Assembly (NCBI RefSeq): GCF_000812565.1
Contig: NZ_JTAM01000008.1
Span: 26,023-90,022, forward strand
Direction of reading: 5' to 3'
Source: Flammeovirga sp. OC4
GTDB lineage: Bacteria > Bacteroidota > Bacteroidia > Cytophagales > Flammeovirgaceae
DNA: 64,000 bases
Shown: positions 1 through 8,342 of the stretch, piece after piece
How positions within the stretch are numbered: position 1 is the first letter of the stretch
Layout of the letters: every line of letters begins with the position of its first letter
Program-made: the position numbers and the translations under genes
The notes under the pieces: model-generated
The model's database searches: none
The model's input: only the letters and a program-made list of their open reading frames with translations
What the model was told of the DNA's origin: nothing

Positions 1-68
1 AATTCCTCTTATTTTCTAAAAACAGTGCAAATCAAATAGGAATAATGTGAGTAAACAAGAAAAATGAT

Positions 69-737
69 TTAAAAGTCTGTCAAAGCGAAGGAAATTATGT
101 TGGCTCCCATCTGAAGTGCTTTTAATCTTACTTCTTCGGGGTCATTGTGAATGGATTCATCCTCCCAGCCGTTTCCTAAATCAGATTCATAACTGTAGAA
201 ACAAACGAGTCTTCCTTCATATAAAATACCAAAACCTTGTGCAGGTTTTCCATCATGTTCATGGATTTTAGGAAGGCCATCAGGAAAACTGAATGTTTGA
301 TGATAAATAGGGTGATCAAAAGGTATTTCAATGAAATCGAGATCAGGGAAAACCTTTTTCATCTCCAATCGGATAAATTTATCTAACCCATAGTTGTCAT
401 CGATATGTAAAAAACCACCACTAACAAGGTAACTTCTTAAGTTATCAACGTCAGAGTCAGAAAATACAACATTGCCGTGGCCCGTTAGGTAAATATAGCT
501 GAAATCAAATAGTTCAGGGCTTCCAATTTCAACAATCTCGTCATCGACATCAATGCTTGTACCTAAGTTGTCGTTGCAGAATTCAGCAAGATTTGGTAAA
601 GCTGTTTTGTTGGCATACCAGTCACCTCCTCCTGTATATTTCACTTTTGCAATTTTGAGTGAAAATTTACTATGGCCTTGTGAAAGGGCTAAAAAGGGAA
701 CAATTAGGAAAAGTATAAATGTGATAGTTCTTTTCAT
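69..737 (-). CDS. DUF4159 domain-containing secreted protein
   Basis: The 222-residue product begins with a signal peptide (MKRTITFILFLIVPFLALSQG, cleavage near residue 20). The rest matches the DUF4159 family as I recognise it: an N-terminal KVKYTGGGDWYAN segment, a central YLTGHGNVVFS strand/turn, then GGFLHIDDNYGLD. The fold is thought to resemble a glutamine-amidotransferase-like flavodoxin fold, but no catalytic function is established. It is probably periplasmic. The start is fixed by the signal peptide. It lies downstream of rsmE on the same strand with a 93-base gap, so the two may be co-transcribed. Family call fairly sure, function unknown. Confidence 0.8.
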   Translation of the reverse strand: MKRTITFILFLIVPFLALSQGHSKFSLKIAKVKYTGGGDWYANKTALPNLAEFCNDNLGTSIDVDDEIVEIGSPELFDFSYIYLTGHGNVVFSDSDVDNLRSYLVSGGFLHIDDNYGLDKFIRLEMKKVFPDLDFIEIPFDHPIYHQTFSFPDGLPKIHEHDGKPAQGFGILYEGRLVCFYSYESDLGNGWEDESIHNDPEEVRLKALQMGANIISFALTDF

Positions 738-830
738 CAGGATTGGTTCGTTATCTTAAAGTTATGATGCTTTGTTTTTATTACTAAAATGGATTCAGTT
801 CACCTTAGTATATACAATATAATAAATCTT

Positions 831-1535
831 TTATTTCAAATCGACCATATTTAAAATTTGAGCAGTAACAATTCCTGCTGTCTCAGTTCGTAGCCTTTCT
901 TTTCCTAAACTAACCCATTCAAAACCGTTTTCTTTAGCTTGTTCAGCTTCTTCCTCACTAAAACCTCCTTCAGGTCCCACTAAAACGAAGATGTTTTGAT
1001 CTTTATTAATCTTTTGGAATAAATTTTCAGTACTATCTGTAGGGACGTAAGCGATAAACTTTTGGTCTGACTCAATATTTATCACCTCTTTGAAATTAGG
1101 AACTATAGACAATTCTGGAGACCAAAACTTTCTTGATTGTTTCATGGCTGAAACAGCAATTCTTTCTAAACGGTCAAGTTTTAATTGTTTTCTTTCTGAA
1201 TGTTTCGAATAGAAGAATGTAATTTTTCCAACACCAATTTCTATCGCTTTTTCTAAAAAGAATTCAATTCTATCCATGTTTTTAGTAGGAGCGATACCTA
1301 TATGTATATGTGATGCCGTGGCAGGTAAAGATTCTATGTTGTCGACTTTAACCTTACACTTCTTTTGATGAGCATCAATGATCGTACATGTATATCTATT
1401 TCCCTTGCCATCCATTAAATGTAGTTGCTCTGAATTTTGCATTCGTAACACCCTTACAATATGTTTACTGTCTTCGGGAGATAATGTAACTTCGTTTTGA
1501 TCAGGATTTATATCATTATGATAAAAAAGTCTCAT
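831..1535 (-). CDS. rsmE: 16S rRNA (uracil1498-N3)-methyltransferase RsmE
   Basis: A 234-residue SPOUT-class methyltransferase that methylates N3 of U1498 in 16S rRNA using S-adenosylmethionine. The N-terminal PUA-like domain (about 1-70) carries the HIVRVLRM segment. The C-terminal trefoil-knot domain shows the hallmark VGPEGGFSEEE and LGKERLRTETA motifs that form the SAM pocket. Length is normal for the family. It is transcribed divergently from yceD; a TATTTTTG -7 element lies 40-47 bases upstream of its start. Confidence 0.95.
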   Translation of the reverse strand: MRLFYHNDINPDQNEVTLSPEDSKHIVRVLRMQNSEQLHLMDGKGNRYTCTIIDAHQKKCKVKVDNIESLPATASHIHIGIAPTKNMDRIEFFLEKAIEIGVGKITFFYSKHSERKQLKLDRLERIAVSAMKQSRKFWSPELSIVPNFKEVINIESDQKFIAYVPTDSTENLFQKINKDQNIFVLVGPEGGFSEEEAEQAKENGFEWVSLGKERLRTETAGIVTAQILNMVDLK

Positions 1536-1574
1536 AAATCGTTAGGGATAGGTTGTGTTTTTCTTAATTCTGAG

Positions 1575-1582
1575 CAAAAATA
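1575..1582 (-). promoter_or_regulatory. Candidate -7 element for rsmE
   Basis: Read on the minus strand this is TATTTTTG, an exact fit to the Bacteroidota TAnnTTTG -7 box, 40 bases upstream of the rsmE start. No clear TTTG -33 box is visible at the usual spacing, so the call is moderate. Confidence 0.45.
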
Positions 1583-1633
1583 CACGACATTTACCTTTAT
1601 TTTTTATTTTTCTTGATTATTTCTTTAAAATAC

Positions 1634-1664
1634 TTTCTTAGTATGAATTGATTTTGTAATTTTG
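1634..1664 (+). promoter_or_regulatory. Promoter of yceD-rpmF
   Basis: TAATTTTG at 1657-1664 fits TAnnTTTG, and TTTC at 1634-1637 sits 19 bases upstream as a near-consensus -33 box. The -7 box ends only 14 bases before the GTG start of yceD, so the predicted 5' leader is only a few bases long. Confidence 0.55.
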
Positions 1665-1678
1665 CAAGCCAAATCACA

Positions 1679-2224
1679 GTGAAGGTGAAGAAGAAAAATG
1701 CATATACAATAGGAATTGGAGGTTTAAAAAATGGTAAACACCAATTCGAGATCGAGTTAACATCACAACTTTTAGAAATATTTGAATCTGAATTGATGGA
1801 AAATATAACTGGAAGCGTGATATTGCAACTTGTTAAGAGTGAAACACAGATCGACGTAGATCTAACTCTTAATGCAAAAGTGGTGTTATTAAGTGATAGG
1901 AGCTTAAGAGAATATGATTATCAGCTTGAGGAAACTCAAAAGATATATTTTAAATTCTCAGATAAGTTTGAAATGTTGGAAGATGATTTATTTAAAATAC
2001 CTTTCAATGAGTCAGATTTAGATTTCGCTCAGATAATCTATGATTTAATAGCAGTGTCCTTACCTTCGAAGCGTTTACATCCAGAGGAGGATGAAGATGA
2101 TGAATTATTTTATTCATCATATGGAGAAGAGGAGTATGACGAAGAAAGTGAGGAGGAAATCAATGAGGAAGAAGAAGGGAAACCAACTGACCCTCGTTGG
2201 GATATTTTGAAAAAACTCAAATGA
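1679..2224 (+). CDS. YceD family protein (DUF177)
   Basis: A 181-residue cytosolic protein of the YceD/DUF177 family, usually encoded next to rpmF as here and thought to act in 23S rRNA or large-subunit maturation. The start is GTG at 1679; the reading begins V/M-KVKKKNAYTIGIGGLKNGKHQF, typical for Bacteroidota members. The central DVDLTLNAKVVLLSDRSLREYDY region lacks the Cys motif of the classical family. The last 50 residues are very acidic (runs of E and D), ending PRWDILKKLK, a conserved C-terminal signature. The rpmF start follows after 20 bases, so the two form an operon. Confidence 0.85.
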   Translation: MKVKKKNAYTIGIGGLKNGKHQFEIELTSQLLEIFESELMENITGSVILQLVKSETQIDVDLTLNAKVVLLSDRSLREYDYQLEETQKIYFKFSDKFEMLEDDLFKIPFNESDLDFAQIIYDLIAVSLPSKRLHPEEDEDDELFYSSYGEEEYDEESEEEINEEEEGKPTDPRWDILKKLK

Positions 2225-2244
2225 TATATATTTAAGAATTAAAA

Positions 2245-2451
2245 ATGGCACATCCTAAGTCGAGAATTTCGAAAGCTTCGAGAGGTAAGCGTAGAACGCA
2301 CCTTAAGATGGATAAACCTACAATCTCTTTTTGCCAATCTACTGGTGAAGCACACGTAAGACACCGTGCTTTCTGGTCAGACGGTAAAATGTACTATCGT
2401 GGCCAAGTGGTTATCGATAACTCTGTAGATGTAGACGAAACTGCTGAGTAG
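2245..2451 (+). CDS. rpmF: 50S ribosomal protein L32
   Basis: A 68-residue basic protein with the L32 N-terminus (AHPKSRISKASRGKRRTHLKM) followed by the TISFCQSTGEAHVRHRAF segment that corresponds to the zinc-ribbon region. Only one Cys remains, so this is a zinc-free (C-minus) form, which is common in Bacteroidota. It follows yceD in the usual arrangement and is followed at once by a strong terminator. Confidence 0.95.
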   Translation: MAHPKSRISKASRGKRRTHLKMDKPTISFCQSTGEAHVRHRAFWSDGKMYYRGQVVIDNSVDVDETAE

Positions 2452-2470
2452 TTTTAAACTACACAGAATC

Positions 2471-2504
2471 AAGCCAATCCTAAAAACAGGATTGGCTTTT
2501 TTTT
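2471..2504 (+). terminator. Intrinsic terminator after rpmF
   Basis: A perfect 10-bp stem AAGCCAATCC / GGATTGGCTT with an 8-base loop runs into eight T residues. It ends the yceD-rpmF transcript before fabH. Confidence 0.9.
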
Positions 2505-2508
2505 ATAC

Positions 2509-2542
2509 TTTATATGGATTTTAAAAGAGTTGATTATCTTTG
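2509..2542 (+). promoter_or_regulatory. Promoter of fabH
   Basis: TATCTTTG at 2535-2542 fits the -7 box TAnnTTTG exactly. TTTA at 2509-2512 lies 22 bases upstream as an imperfect -33 box. It sits between the rpmF terminator and fabH, which begins 65 bases downstream. Confidence 0.55.
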
Positions 2543-2607
2543 CTTTTTGAAATTTGATTTTGACGAAAAGTTAAAGCCAAAAAAAGAAAAGAAATACCAA
2601 TATTACT

Positions 2608-3594
2608 ATGGCATTAAAAGCAGCAATTAAAGGAGTTGGAGGATACGTCCCTGACTATGTTCTTACCAATCAAGAACTGGAAACAATGGTTGATACAAAT
2701 GATCAATGGATTCTTGAGAGGACGGGCATATCTGAAAGGCGTATACTTAAGGGCGAGAATATGGGTACTTCGTATTTAGGTATTCAAGCAGTCAAACAGT
2801 TACTAGAAAAAACAAATACTAACCCTGAGGATATTGACCTAATTATTTGTGCAACTGTAACGCCTGACATGTTCTTCCCAGCAACTGCTAACATTATTGC
2901 TAAAGGAGTGGGAGCTTCCAATTCTTTTAGTTACGACATCGGTGCGGCTTGTTCTGGTTTTTTATATGCTCTTAGCACAGGTGCTCAATTTATTGAGACT
3001 GGTAAATATAAAAAAGTAGTTATTGTTGGTGCTGATAAAATGTCAAGTATTGTAGACTACACTGACCGTACTACTTGCGTTCTTTTTGGTGATGGTGCAG
3101 GAGCAGTATTGCTTGAGCCAACAGAAGAAGAAGAGGGTGTAATGGACTTTGTCTTAAAAAGTGATGGTGTAGGTGAAGAATACTTGAATATGAAAGCAGG
3201 TGGTTCAAGAATGCCATCATCTCATGAGACCGTTGATCAACGTTTGCACTACATCTATCAAGCAGGAATGCATGTATTCAAGTATGCAGTAGTTTCAATG
3301 GCAGATGCAGCAGCTGAAATCATGGAAAGAAATAGTTTAAGTGGTGACGACGTTGCTTACTTAGTTCCTCATCAAGCTAACAAAAGAATTATTGATGCCA
3401 CTGCAAAACGTATGAACGTGGGAGAAGATAAGGTAATGATGAACATCCATAAATACGGAAATACTACCGCTGCAACGATTCCTTTATGTCTTATGGATTA
3501 TGAAAATAAGTTAAAAAAAGGAGATAATCTTGTCTTAGCAGCCTTTGGAGGTGGATTTACGTGGGGTTCAGCTTACATTAAGTGGGCATACTAA
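2608..3594 (+). CDS. fabH: Beta-ketoacyl-ACP synthase III
   Basis: A 328-residue condensing enzyme that starts fatty acid synthesis by joining acetyl-CoA (or a branched acyl-CoA) to malonyl-ACP. The thiolase-fold catalytic triad is complete: Cys115 in [13 protein letters not shown], His255 in [11 protein letters not shown] and Asn285 in [13 protein letters not shown]. The C-terminal [13 protein letters not shown] glycine motif is present. Length is normal. The gene follows its own promoter and precedes efp by 81 bases. The fabH-efp-accB-accC order places chain initiation next to malonyl-CoA supply. Confidence 0.96.
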   Translation: MALKAAIKGVGGYVPDYVLTNQELETMVDTNDQWILERTGISERRILKGENMGTSYLGIQAVKQLLEKTNTNPEDIDLIICATVTPDMFFPATANIIAKGVGASNSFSYDIGAACSGFLYALSTGAQFIETGKYKKVVIVGADKMSSIVDYTDRTTCVLFGDGAGAVLLEPTEEEEGVMDFVLKSDGVGEEYLNMKAGGSRMPSSHETVDQRLHYIYQAGMHVFKYAVVSMADAAAEIMERNSLSGDDVAYLVPHQANKRIIDATAKRMNVGEDKVMMNIHKYGNTTAATIPLCLMDYENKLKKGDNLVLAAFGGGFTWGSAYIKWAY

Positions 3595-3604
3595 TAAATT
3601 TTTT

Positions 3605-3612
3605 TATTTTTG
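3605..3612 (+). promoter_or_regulatory. Candidate -7 element upstream of efp
   Basis: TATTTTTG matches TAnnTTTG in the fabH-efp gap, 63 bases before the efp start. No clear -33 box is seen. It would allow efp and accBC to be expressed independently of fabH. Confidence 0.35.
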
Positions 3613-3675
3613 TGGTTGGAAATTTTTTTGCCCGCCAATTTTAAGTTATTAGAAATAGAATAAAAAGTATATATA

Positions 3676-4242
3676 ATGGCATCTACAGCTGATTTTAAAA
3701 ACGGTTTATGTATTGAATTCAATAATGATATTTTTCAAATCATCGAATTCCAACATGTAAAGCCAGGTAAAGGTCCTGCATTTGTTCGTACTAAACTAAA
3801 AAGTATACGTACAGGAAAAGTGATTGATAATACTTTTACTGCAGGTCATAAAGTAACAACAGCCCGTATTGAAAGAAGACAACATCAGTATTCTTATGCA
3901 GATGATATGGGATTCCATTTTATGGATACAACTACTTGGGAAGAGGTAGCATTACCTGCAGAACAAGTACCAAACAATGATTTGCTACAAGATGGAATGA
4001 ATGTTGATATTCTTTTCCATGCAGAAGTAGAAGAAGTCGTTGGTTGTGAACTAGCTCAATTTGTTGAGTTAGAGGTTACTTATACAGAGCCAGGTATCAA
4101 AGGTGATACTGCTACAAACACATTGAAGCCAGCAACTGTTGAAACAGGTGCGAACATTATGGTTCCTTTGTTTGTGAATCAAGGCGATGTTATCAAAGTA
4201 AATACAACGGATCGTTCTTACTCAGAACGCGTTAAAAAATAA
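3676..4242 (+). CDS. efp: Elongation factor P
   Basis: A 188-residue three-domain, tRNA-shaped factor that relieves ribosome stalling at polyproline stretches. The N-terminal KOW-like domain has the loop HVKPGKGPAFVRTKLK with Lys32 at the tip, the position of the modified Lys34 of E. coli EF-P. A Pro at the third position after this Lys distinguishes the Bacteroidota-type loop. The C-terminal OB domain ends in VNQGDVIKVNTTDRSYSERVKK. The start is fixed by MASTADFKNGL, the usual N-terminus. No modification-enzyme gene (epmA/epmB/earP type) is visible nearby. Confidence 0.95.
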   Translation: MASTADFKNGLCIEFNNDIFQIIEFQHVKPGKGPAFVRTKLKSIRTGKVIDNTFTAGHKVTTARIERRQHQYSYADDMGFHFMDTTTWEEVALPAEQVPNNDLLQDGMNVDILFHAEVEEVVGCELAQFVELEVTYTEPGIKGDTATNTLKPATVETGANIMVPLFVNQGDVIKVNTTDRSYSERVKK

Positions 4243-4266
4243 TTTTTTAGTATTTAATCGAATAGG

Positions 4267-4302
4267 TTTGAGAGAAGGTTATTTCTTATGCCTTCTCTCA
4301 AA
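4267..4302 (+). promoter_or_regulatory. Perfect 12-bp inverted repeat in the efp-accB gap
   Basis: TTTGAGAGAAGG (4267-4278) and CCTTCTCTCAAA (4291-4302) are exact reverse complements around a 12-base loop. No T-tract follows, so it is not a standard terminator. The loop holds an ATG (4288) in frame with accB, and the arm ends 18 bases before the likelier accB start at 4321. It could be an RNA hairpin acting on accB translation or an RNA processing site. Confidence 0.6.
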
Positions 4303-4320
4303 CACACACACTATCACATT

Positions 4321-4839
4321 ATGAAAGCACCAGAGGTAAAAGATCTGATCAGCTTTATTGCAGGTTCAGGCTTGCAAGAAGTAAATGTAGAAACTGCAGA
4401 AATCAAACTTCACGTTAAACGCAATGTTGATGCTTCAGCACCAGCTATTGCTCCTGCAGCACCAGTATTAGCAGCGGCTCCAGTTGCTCCTTTAGCAGCA
4501 GCTCCAGCTCCATCAGCTGAGTTACCAGCTTCAGCTCCAGCAGCAGAGGCAGCACCAGTAGCAGAAGCTCCAGCGGCACCAGCAGCAGATACTTCTAACT
4601 ACATTGAAATCAAATCTCCAATGATCGGTACATTCTATACTGCTCCGAACCCAGAGTCGGATATGTTCGTGAATGTAGGTGATTCTGTAAAGAAAGGCGA
4701 CGTTGTTTGTATTATCGAAGCAATGAAACTTTTCAACGAGATTGAATCTGAGGTTTCAGGTAAAATCGTTAAGATTTTAGTGGACAACATGTCACCAGTA
4801 GAATACGATCAACCATTATTCTTAGTAGATCCATCTTAA
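4321..4839 (+). CDS. accB: Biotin carboxyl carrier protein of acetyl-CoA carboxylase
   Basis: A 172-residue carrier that holds biotin for acetyl-CoA carboxylase, the committed step of fatty acid synthesis. It has an N-terminal helical segment ([17 protein letters not shown]), a 55-residue Ala/Pro-rich flexible linker, and a C-terminal biotinyl domain with the EAMKLFNEI motif whose Lys136 is the biotin site. I chose ATG 4321 because family members begin MKxxEV/IxDLI. The in-frame ATG at 4288 would add 11 residues encoded by the arm of a perfect hairpin, and they look unlike the family. accC follows after 51 bases. Confidence 0.93.
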   Translation: MKAPEVKDLISFIAGSGLQEVNVETAEIKLHVKRNVDASAPAIAPAAPVLAAAPVAPLAAAPAPSAELPASAPAAEAAPVAEAPAAPAADTSNYIEIKSPMIGTFYTAPNPESDMFVNVGDSVKKGDVVCIIEAMKLFNEIESEVSGKIVKILVDNMSPVEYDQPLFLVDPS

Positions 4840-4890
4840 TTATTAGTTCGATCAACTAATACTTATTATTAACCAAACTAAGAAGGTATC

Positions 4891-6234
4891 GTGTTTAAAA
4901 AAATACTTATAGCGAATAGAGGTGAAATTGCATTACGTGTGATCCGTACTTGTGCTGAGATGGGGATCAAAACAGTAGCAGTTTACTCTACAGCTGACAA
5001 AGACAGTCTGCACGTTCGTTTTGCAGATGAAGCTGTATGTATTGGTCCTGCACCAAGTACAGATTCTTACTTAAGCATTCCTAATATCATGGCGGCAGCA
5101 GAAATCACAAATTGTGATGCTATCCACCCAGGTTATGGATTCTTATCTGAAAATGCACAGTTCTCTGCAATTTGTGCTGAAAATAATATCAAATTCATTG
5201 GAGCATCAGCTGACATGATCAACCGTATGGGTGATAAAGCGACAGCAAAAGCTACAATGAAAGAAGCAGGTGTTCCTACAATTCCAGGTTCAGAGGGTCT
5301 TTTAGACTCAGTAGAGCAAGGTTTGGAAATCGCTGCAAAAATCAAATACCCAGTTATCTTAAAAGCTACAGCAGGTGGTGGCGGTCGTGGTATGCGTATC
5401 GTGAACGGTCCTGATGAGTTCCAAAAAGCATGGGATTCTGCTCGTCAAGAGTCTGCAGCTGCATTTGGTAATGACGGGATGTACCTTGAAAAATTCGTTG
5501 TTGAACCTCGTCACGTTGAGATTCAAATTATTGGCGATAGCTACGGAAGTGCATGTCACTTGTCAGAAAGAGACTGTTCAATCCAAAGACGTCACCAAAA
5601 ATTAACAGAGGAAGTTCCTTCTCCAGCTTTATCTCCTGAATTGAGAGAAAAGATGGGTCAAGCAGCAATTGCTGGTGCTGAGAAAATTAGCTACGAAGGT
5701 GCAGGTACTGTAGAATTCCTAGTGGACAAATACGGTGATTTCTATTTCATGGAAATGAACACTCGTATTCAGGTTGAACACCCTGTAACGGAGCAAGTAA
5801 CTGGATTCGACTTAATCAGAGAGCAAATTAAAGTAGCTGCTGGTGAGAAGATTTCTGGTAAAAACTATACGCCACAAGCACACTCAATCGAGTGTAGAAT
5901 CAATGCTGAAGATCCAGCAGCTGATTTTAGACCATCACCAGGTAAGATTACAAATCTTCACGTACCAGGTGGTCCAGGTGTAAGAGTTGATACTCACGTT
6001 TATTCTGGGTACTCGATTCCTCCAAACTACGATTCAATGATTGCGAAATTGATTGTTACAGCTGAAACAAGAGAGGAAGCAATTAAGAGAATGAAGAGAG
6101 CTCTTCAAGAGTTTATCATTGAGGGAATCAAAACTACAATTCCTTTCCATTTAAGATTAATGGATAATGAAGTTTACCAATCAGGTGATTTCAATACAGG
6201 ATTTATGGATGAATTTACTTACGAAACTCTATAA
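4891..6234 (+). CDS. accC: Acetyl-CoA carboxylase biotin carboxylase subunit
   Basis: A 447-residue ATP-grasp enzyme that carboxylates the biotin on AccB. The start is GTG at 4891, giving the family N-terminus [19 protein letters not shown]. Visible features are the [10 protein letters not shown] motif (79-88), Lys116 in GDKATAK, the glycine-rich ATP loop [14 protein letters not shown] (158-171), and the active-site [14 protein letters not shown] (288-301) with Arg292 and Glu296. Length is normal. It is the last gene of the cluster. The carboxyltransferase genes accA/accD are not in the window. Confidence 0.96.
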   Translation: MFKKILIANRGEIALRVIRTCAEMGIKTVAVYSTADKDSLHVRFADEAVCIGPAPSTDSYLSIPNIMAAAEITNCDAIHPGYGFLSENAQFSAICAENNIKFIGASADMINRMGDKATAKATMKEAGVPTIPGSEGLLDSVEQGLEIAAKIKYPVILKATAGGGGRGMRIVNGPDEFQKAWDSARQESAAAFGNDGMYLEKFVVEPRHVEIQIIGDSYGSACHLSERDCSIQRRHQKLTEEVPSPALSPELREKMGQAAIAGAEKISYEGAGTVEFLVDKYGDFYFMEMNTRIQVEHPVTEQVTGFDLIREQIKVAAGEKISGKNYTPQAHSIECRINAEDPAADFRPSPGKITNLHVPGGPGVRVDTHVYSGYSIPPNYDSMIAKLIVTAETREEAIKRMKRALQEFIIEGIKTTIPFHLRLMDNEVYQSGDFNTGFMDEFTYETL

Positions 6235-6265
6235 TAGGGTAGCGTAAATAATATATATCATGATT

Positions 6266-6294
6266 AAGGGAGTCAGAAATGACTCCCTTTTTTT
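6266..6294 (+). terminator. Intrinsic terminator after accC
   Basis: A perfect 10-bp stem AAGGGAGTCA / TGACTCCCTT with a GAAA tetraloop, followed by a T-tract. It closes the fabH-efp-accBC transcript. Confidence 0.93.
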
Positions 6295-6507
6295 GTTTAT
6301 TCATATTGTTAGATATTAATCTAATAGTTCAAATTTAGATCTTCATAACCAAATTAATTTATTTCAAATCAACTTTAATGGAGTTTCAATTTTCATAAAT
6401 AGGAGGCTTCAATTATTACTAGTATAAATTTATATGTTGAAGTAAATATCTTATGATATGTGTTATATTCATTATATAATTTATAAATCGGTTAAATAAA
6501 TAATCAT

Positions 6508-6515
6508 TATATTTG
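6508..6515 (+). promoter_or_regulatory. Candidate -7 element for the recombinase gene
   Basis: TATATTTG matches TAnnTTTG 44 bases before the TTG start. A -33 box is not clear in the AT-rich sequence upstream. Confidence 0.4.
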
Positions 6516-6559
6516 TATAACTGTATAATGTAATTTATAAAATTTAAATATTTATTCAA

Positions 6560-7843
6560 TTGAATAATAAAATAATTACAAAAACAACTTCTCTGGCGTT
6601 GGATAATGAAGGAATGCCCATTGATTTTTTATTGAAAGGGTATAGATCATATCTTTTAGAGGGAGGGAATTCTGATAAGAAAGCTTTAAATACTGTTTCT
6701 AAGGCAATTACACAGATGAATTACTTCTTGAAGTTTATTGTTGAATTTCGGAATGGATTATTAACAAAGGCTAGTTTTAATTATTACACGGCTTATTTAC
6801 AGAAACAAATTGAAATAGGAGTGCTTACTACTTCTCAAAAAGCATTAAGGAGAATGTATGGAAGACGAATAAATTTAGAGGTAGAGAAAGAGGGATACTT
6901 GGTCTGGCTTTATGAAAATAATTTTAATAAAGTAATTGAAAATAAAAATGAGTCGTTATTACAAAATGAATGGTCGAAAGGATTTGAAGATTGGCTCGCT
7001 TTAAATTCAAAACTAACGAGGAAGACCCATTATGGAAAAACGCTATCTAATATTGTCGGTTTATATTTGGAATGGCTTAATTCTTCTACCTATTCCAACA
7101 TTTCAGCTTTATCCGTAAATAAATTTTTAAGAGAACAGGCACATTTAAAAATATCAACCCTGAATTTATACTTAAAAGCGATTAAACGCTTTGCAACGTA
7201 TTATGAACATACTTCTAGCGATGAAAATAGACATAAAATCGCATTAGAAATCAATAGTTTAAAGAAGTTTGAGGATTCTCTACAATCGGTGAATCGTATT
7301 GGTCTTTCTAATGAACAAATCAAAGTATTATTTAACAAGGCTAATCAGAAACAACAATTAATACTTCATCTTGGTGTTAGTATGGGGTTAAGGGGAAGTT
7401 CTATGTTAAATTTAAAAGTAGCTGATATAAATTTTGAAACGAAAAGAATGGAAGTGTGGTTAAAAGGCAAAAATAACACGATGACCTTGCCTATTCCGCC
7501 AGAAGTATATCATTTTTTATTGGAATTTGTAGAAACGAATCAATTAGAAAGGCAAGATGCTTTATTGGGGTATAAGAACAACAATATAAGTAGTTTATCT
7601 AAATATTTTTCGGACTTCTTGTACCAATGTGACCTGAAGGAGGTGGTAAAGGAAGGGGAATTGTATTCAATAAGCCTGCATAATTTAAGACACACATTTG
7701 CTTATAATTCATTAGAAAAATTTGGATTATTGACTACATCAAGGCTTTTAGGACATGCAACGACCCAAATTACAGAGCAGCATTATTTACAAGATAAATC
7801 AAGGGATTTACTAAACTCTATTTATGATTCCTCAGAATATTAA
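6560..7843 (+). CDS. Tyrosine recombinase (phage integrase family)
   Basis: A 427-residue site-specific recombinase. The C-terminal catalytic domain (about 245-420) has the full set: Arg278 in MGLRGSSMLNLK, a Lys at 302/304 in the beta hairpin, His374 and Arg377 in HNLRHTF, His399 in LLGHA and the nucleophile Tyr409 in TEQHYLQ. Upstream are two helical SAM-like core-binding stretches (about 25-90 and 135-235), making it roughly 120 residues longer than XerC/XerD. The open frame starts at TTG 6560; ATG 6614 is an alternative that loses 18 residues. It stands alone with its own promoter candidate and terminator, with no excisionase, phage or transposon genes beside it. Target unknown. Confidence 0.85.
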   Translation: MNNKIITKTTSLALDNEGMPIDFLLKGYRSYLLEGGNSDKKALNTVSKAITQMNYFLKFIVEFRNGLLTKASFNYYTAYLQKQIEIGVLTTSQKALRRMYGRRINLEVEKEGYLVWLYENNFNKVIENKNESLLQNEWSKGFEDWLALNSKLTRKTHYGKTLSNIVGLYLEWLNSSTYSNISALSVNKFLREQAHLKISTLNLYLKAIKRFATYYEHTSSDENRHKIALEINSLKKFEDSLQSVNRIGLSNEQIKVLFNKANQKQQLILHLGVSMGLRGSSMLNLKVADINFETKRMEVWLKGKNNTMTLPIPPEVYHFLLEFVETNQLERQDALLGYKNNNISSLSKYFSDFLYQCDLKEVVKEGELYSISLHNLRHTFAYNSLEKFGLLTTSRLLGHATTQITEQHYLQDKSRDLLNSIYDSSEY

Positions 7844-7849
7844 AAAACA

Positions 7850-7884
7850 AAAAGGTGTCCTTTAACATTGAAAAGACACCTTTT
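7850..7884. terminator. Bidirectional terminator between recombinase and DUF2147 gene
   Basis: Stem AAAAGGTGTC / GACACCTTTT with a 15-base loop. A-rich sequence on the left and the TTTT at the right end allow it to act for both converging transcripts. Confidence 0.75.
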
Positions 7885-7906
7885 GAAGTATTGATCAAGA
7901 ATAGAT

Positions 7907-8326
7907 TTATTCTACTCTTAACCAAGTTTGTGTTTTATACATAAAACCAATATATCCACGGACTTGAAGTTTTCCATCTTCAACCCAGATTTTCCCATCA
8001 TAGACTTTACCGTTTTCAGGCTTGAGAATTTCACCGTCAATCCAACGGTCCCCATCTTTTTCCATTCCCCAGATAATTTCCATCCCTAATACAGGTTTGT
8101 TTTTCTTATCGCCAGGACAATTGTCACACAAAGTATCTTCAGGATCCATCAAAAGTTTAGTGATTTTTCCATGCATTTTATCGCCCACCTTGTAAATTTC
8201 TACATAAGCTTTTGCTTCGTTAGTTTCATCATCGATTGTTTTCCATACGCCGAAAGCAGATGTTTCTTGAGCAAATAGAGGAGAGGATGAAAAAATAAGG
8301 AATACAAAAAATAATAGTTTCTTCAT
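7907..8326 (-). CDS. DUF2147 domain-containing secreted protein
   Basis: A 139-residue exported protein. It has a signal peptide (MKKLLFFVFLIFSSSPLFAQ) followed by a DUF2147 domain: GVWKTIDDETNEAKAYVEIYK, a CDNCPGDKKNKPVLGMEI segment with a CxxC pair, and the closing GYIGFMYKTQTWLRV. The fold is a small beta barrel; the biochemical role is unknown. It starts 16 bases after the TolC-like gene ends, so the two form an operon. Confidence 0.85.
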   Translation of the reverse strand: MKKLLFFVFLIFSSSPLFAQETSAFGVWKTIDDETNEAKAYVEIYKVGDKMHGKITKLLMDPEDTLCDNCPGDKKNKPVLGMEIIWGMEKDGDRWIDGEILKPENGKVYDGKIWVEDGKLQVRGYIGFMYKTQTWLRVE

Positions 8327-8342
8327 TTGATTAAAATTAATT

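Larger units (their letters stand above)
6235..6559 (+). other. AT-rich intergenic region
   Basis: A 325-base gap between accC and the recombinase gene. It holds the accC terminator at its start and a candidate recombinase promoter near its end. The rest is very AT-rich with no ORF. Two similar stretches ending in AATTTATAAA (near 6477-6486 and 6532-6541) are the only other structure I see. Confidence 0.5.

Noticed and set aside
4288..4839. Longer accB start at ATG 4288
   Set aside because: The extra 11 residues are encoded by a perfect hairpin arm and do not resemble family N-termini; start at 4321 fits better.
6235..7850. Prophage or integrative element around the recombinase
   Set aside because: Neighbours on both sides are ordinary chromosomal genes; no attachment repeats, phage genes or adjacent tRNA target were found.
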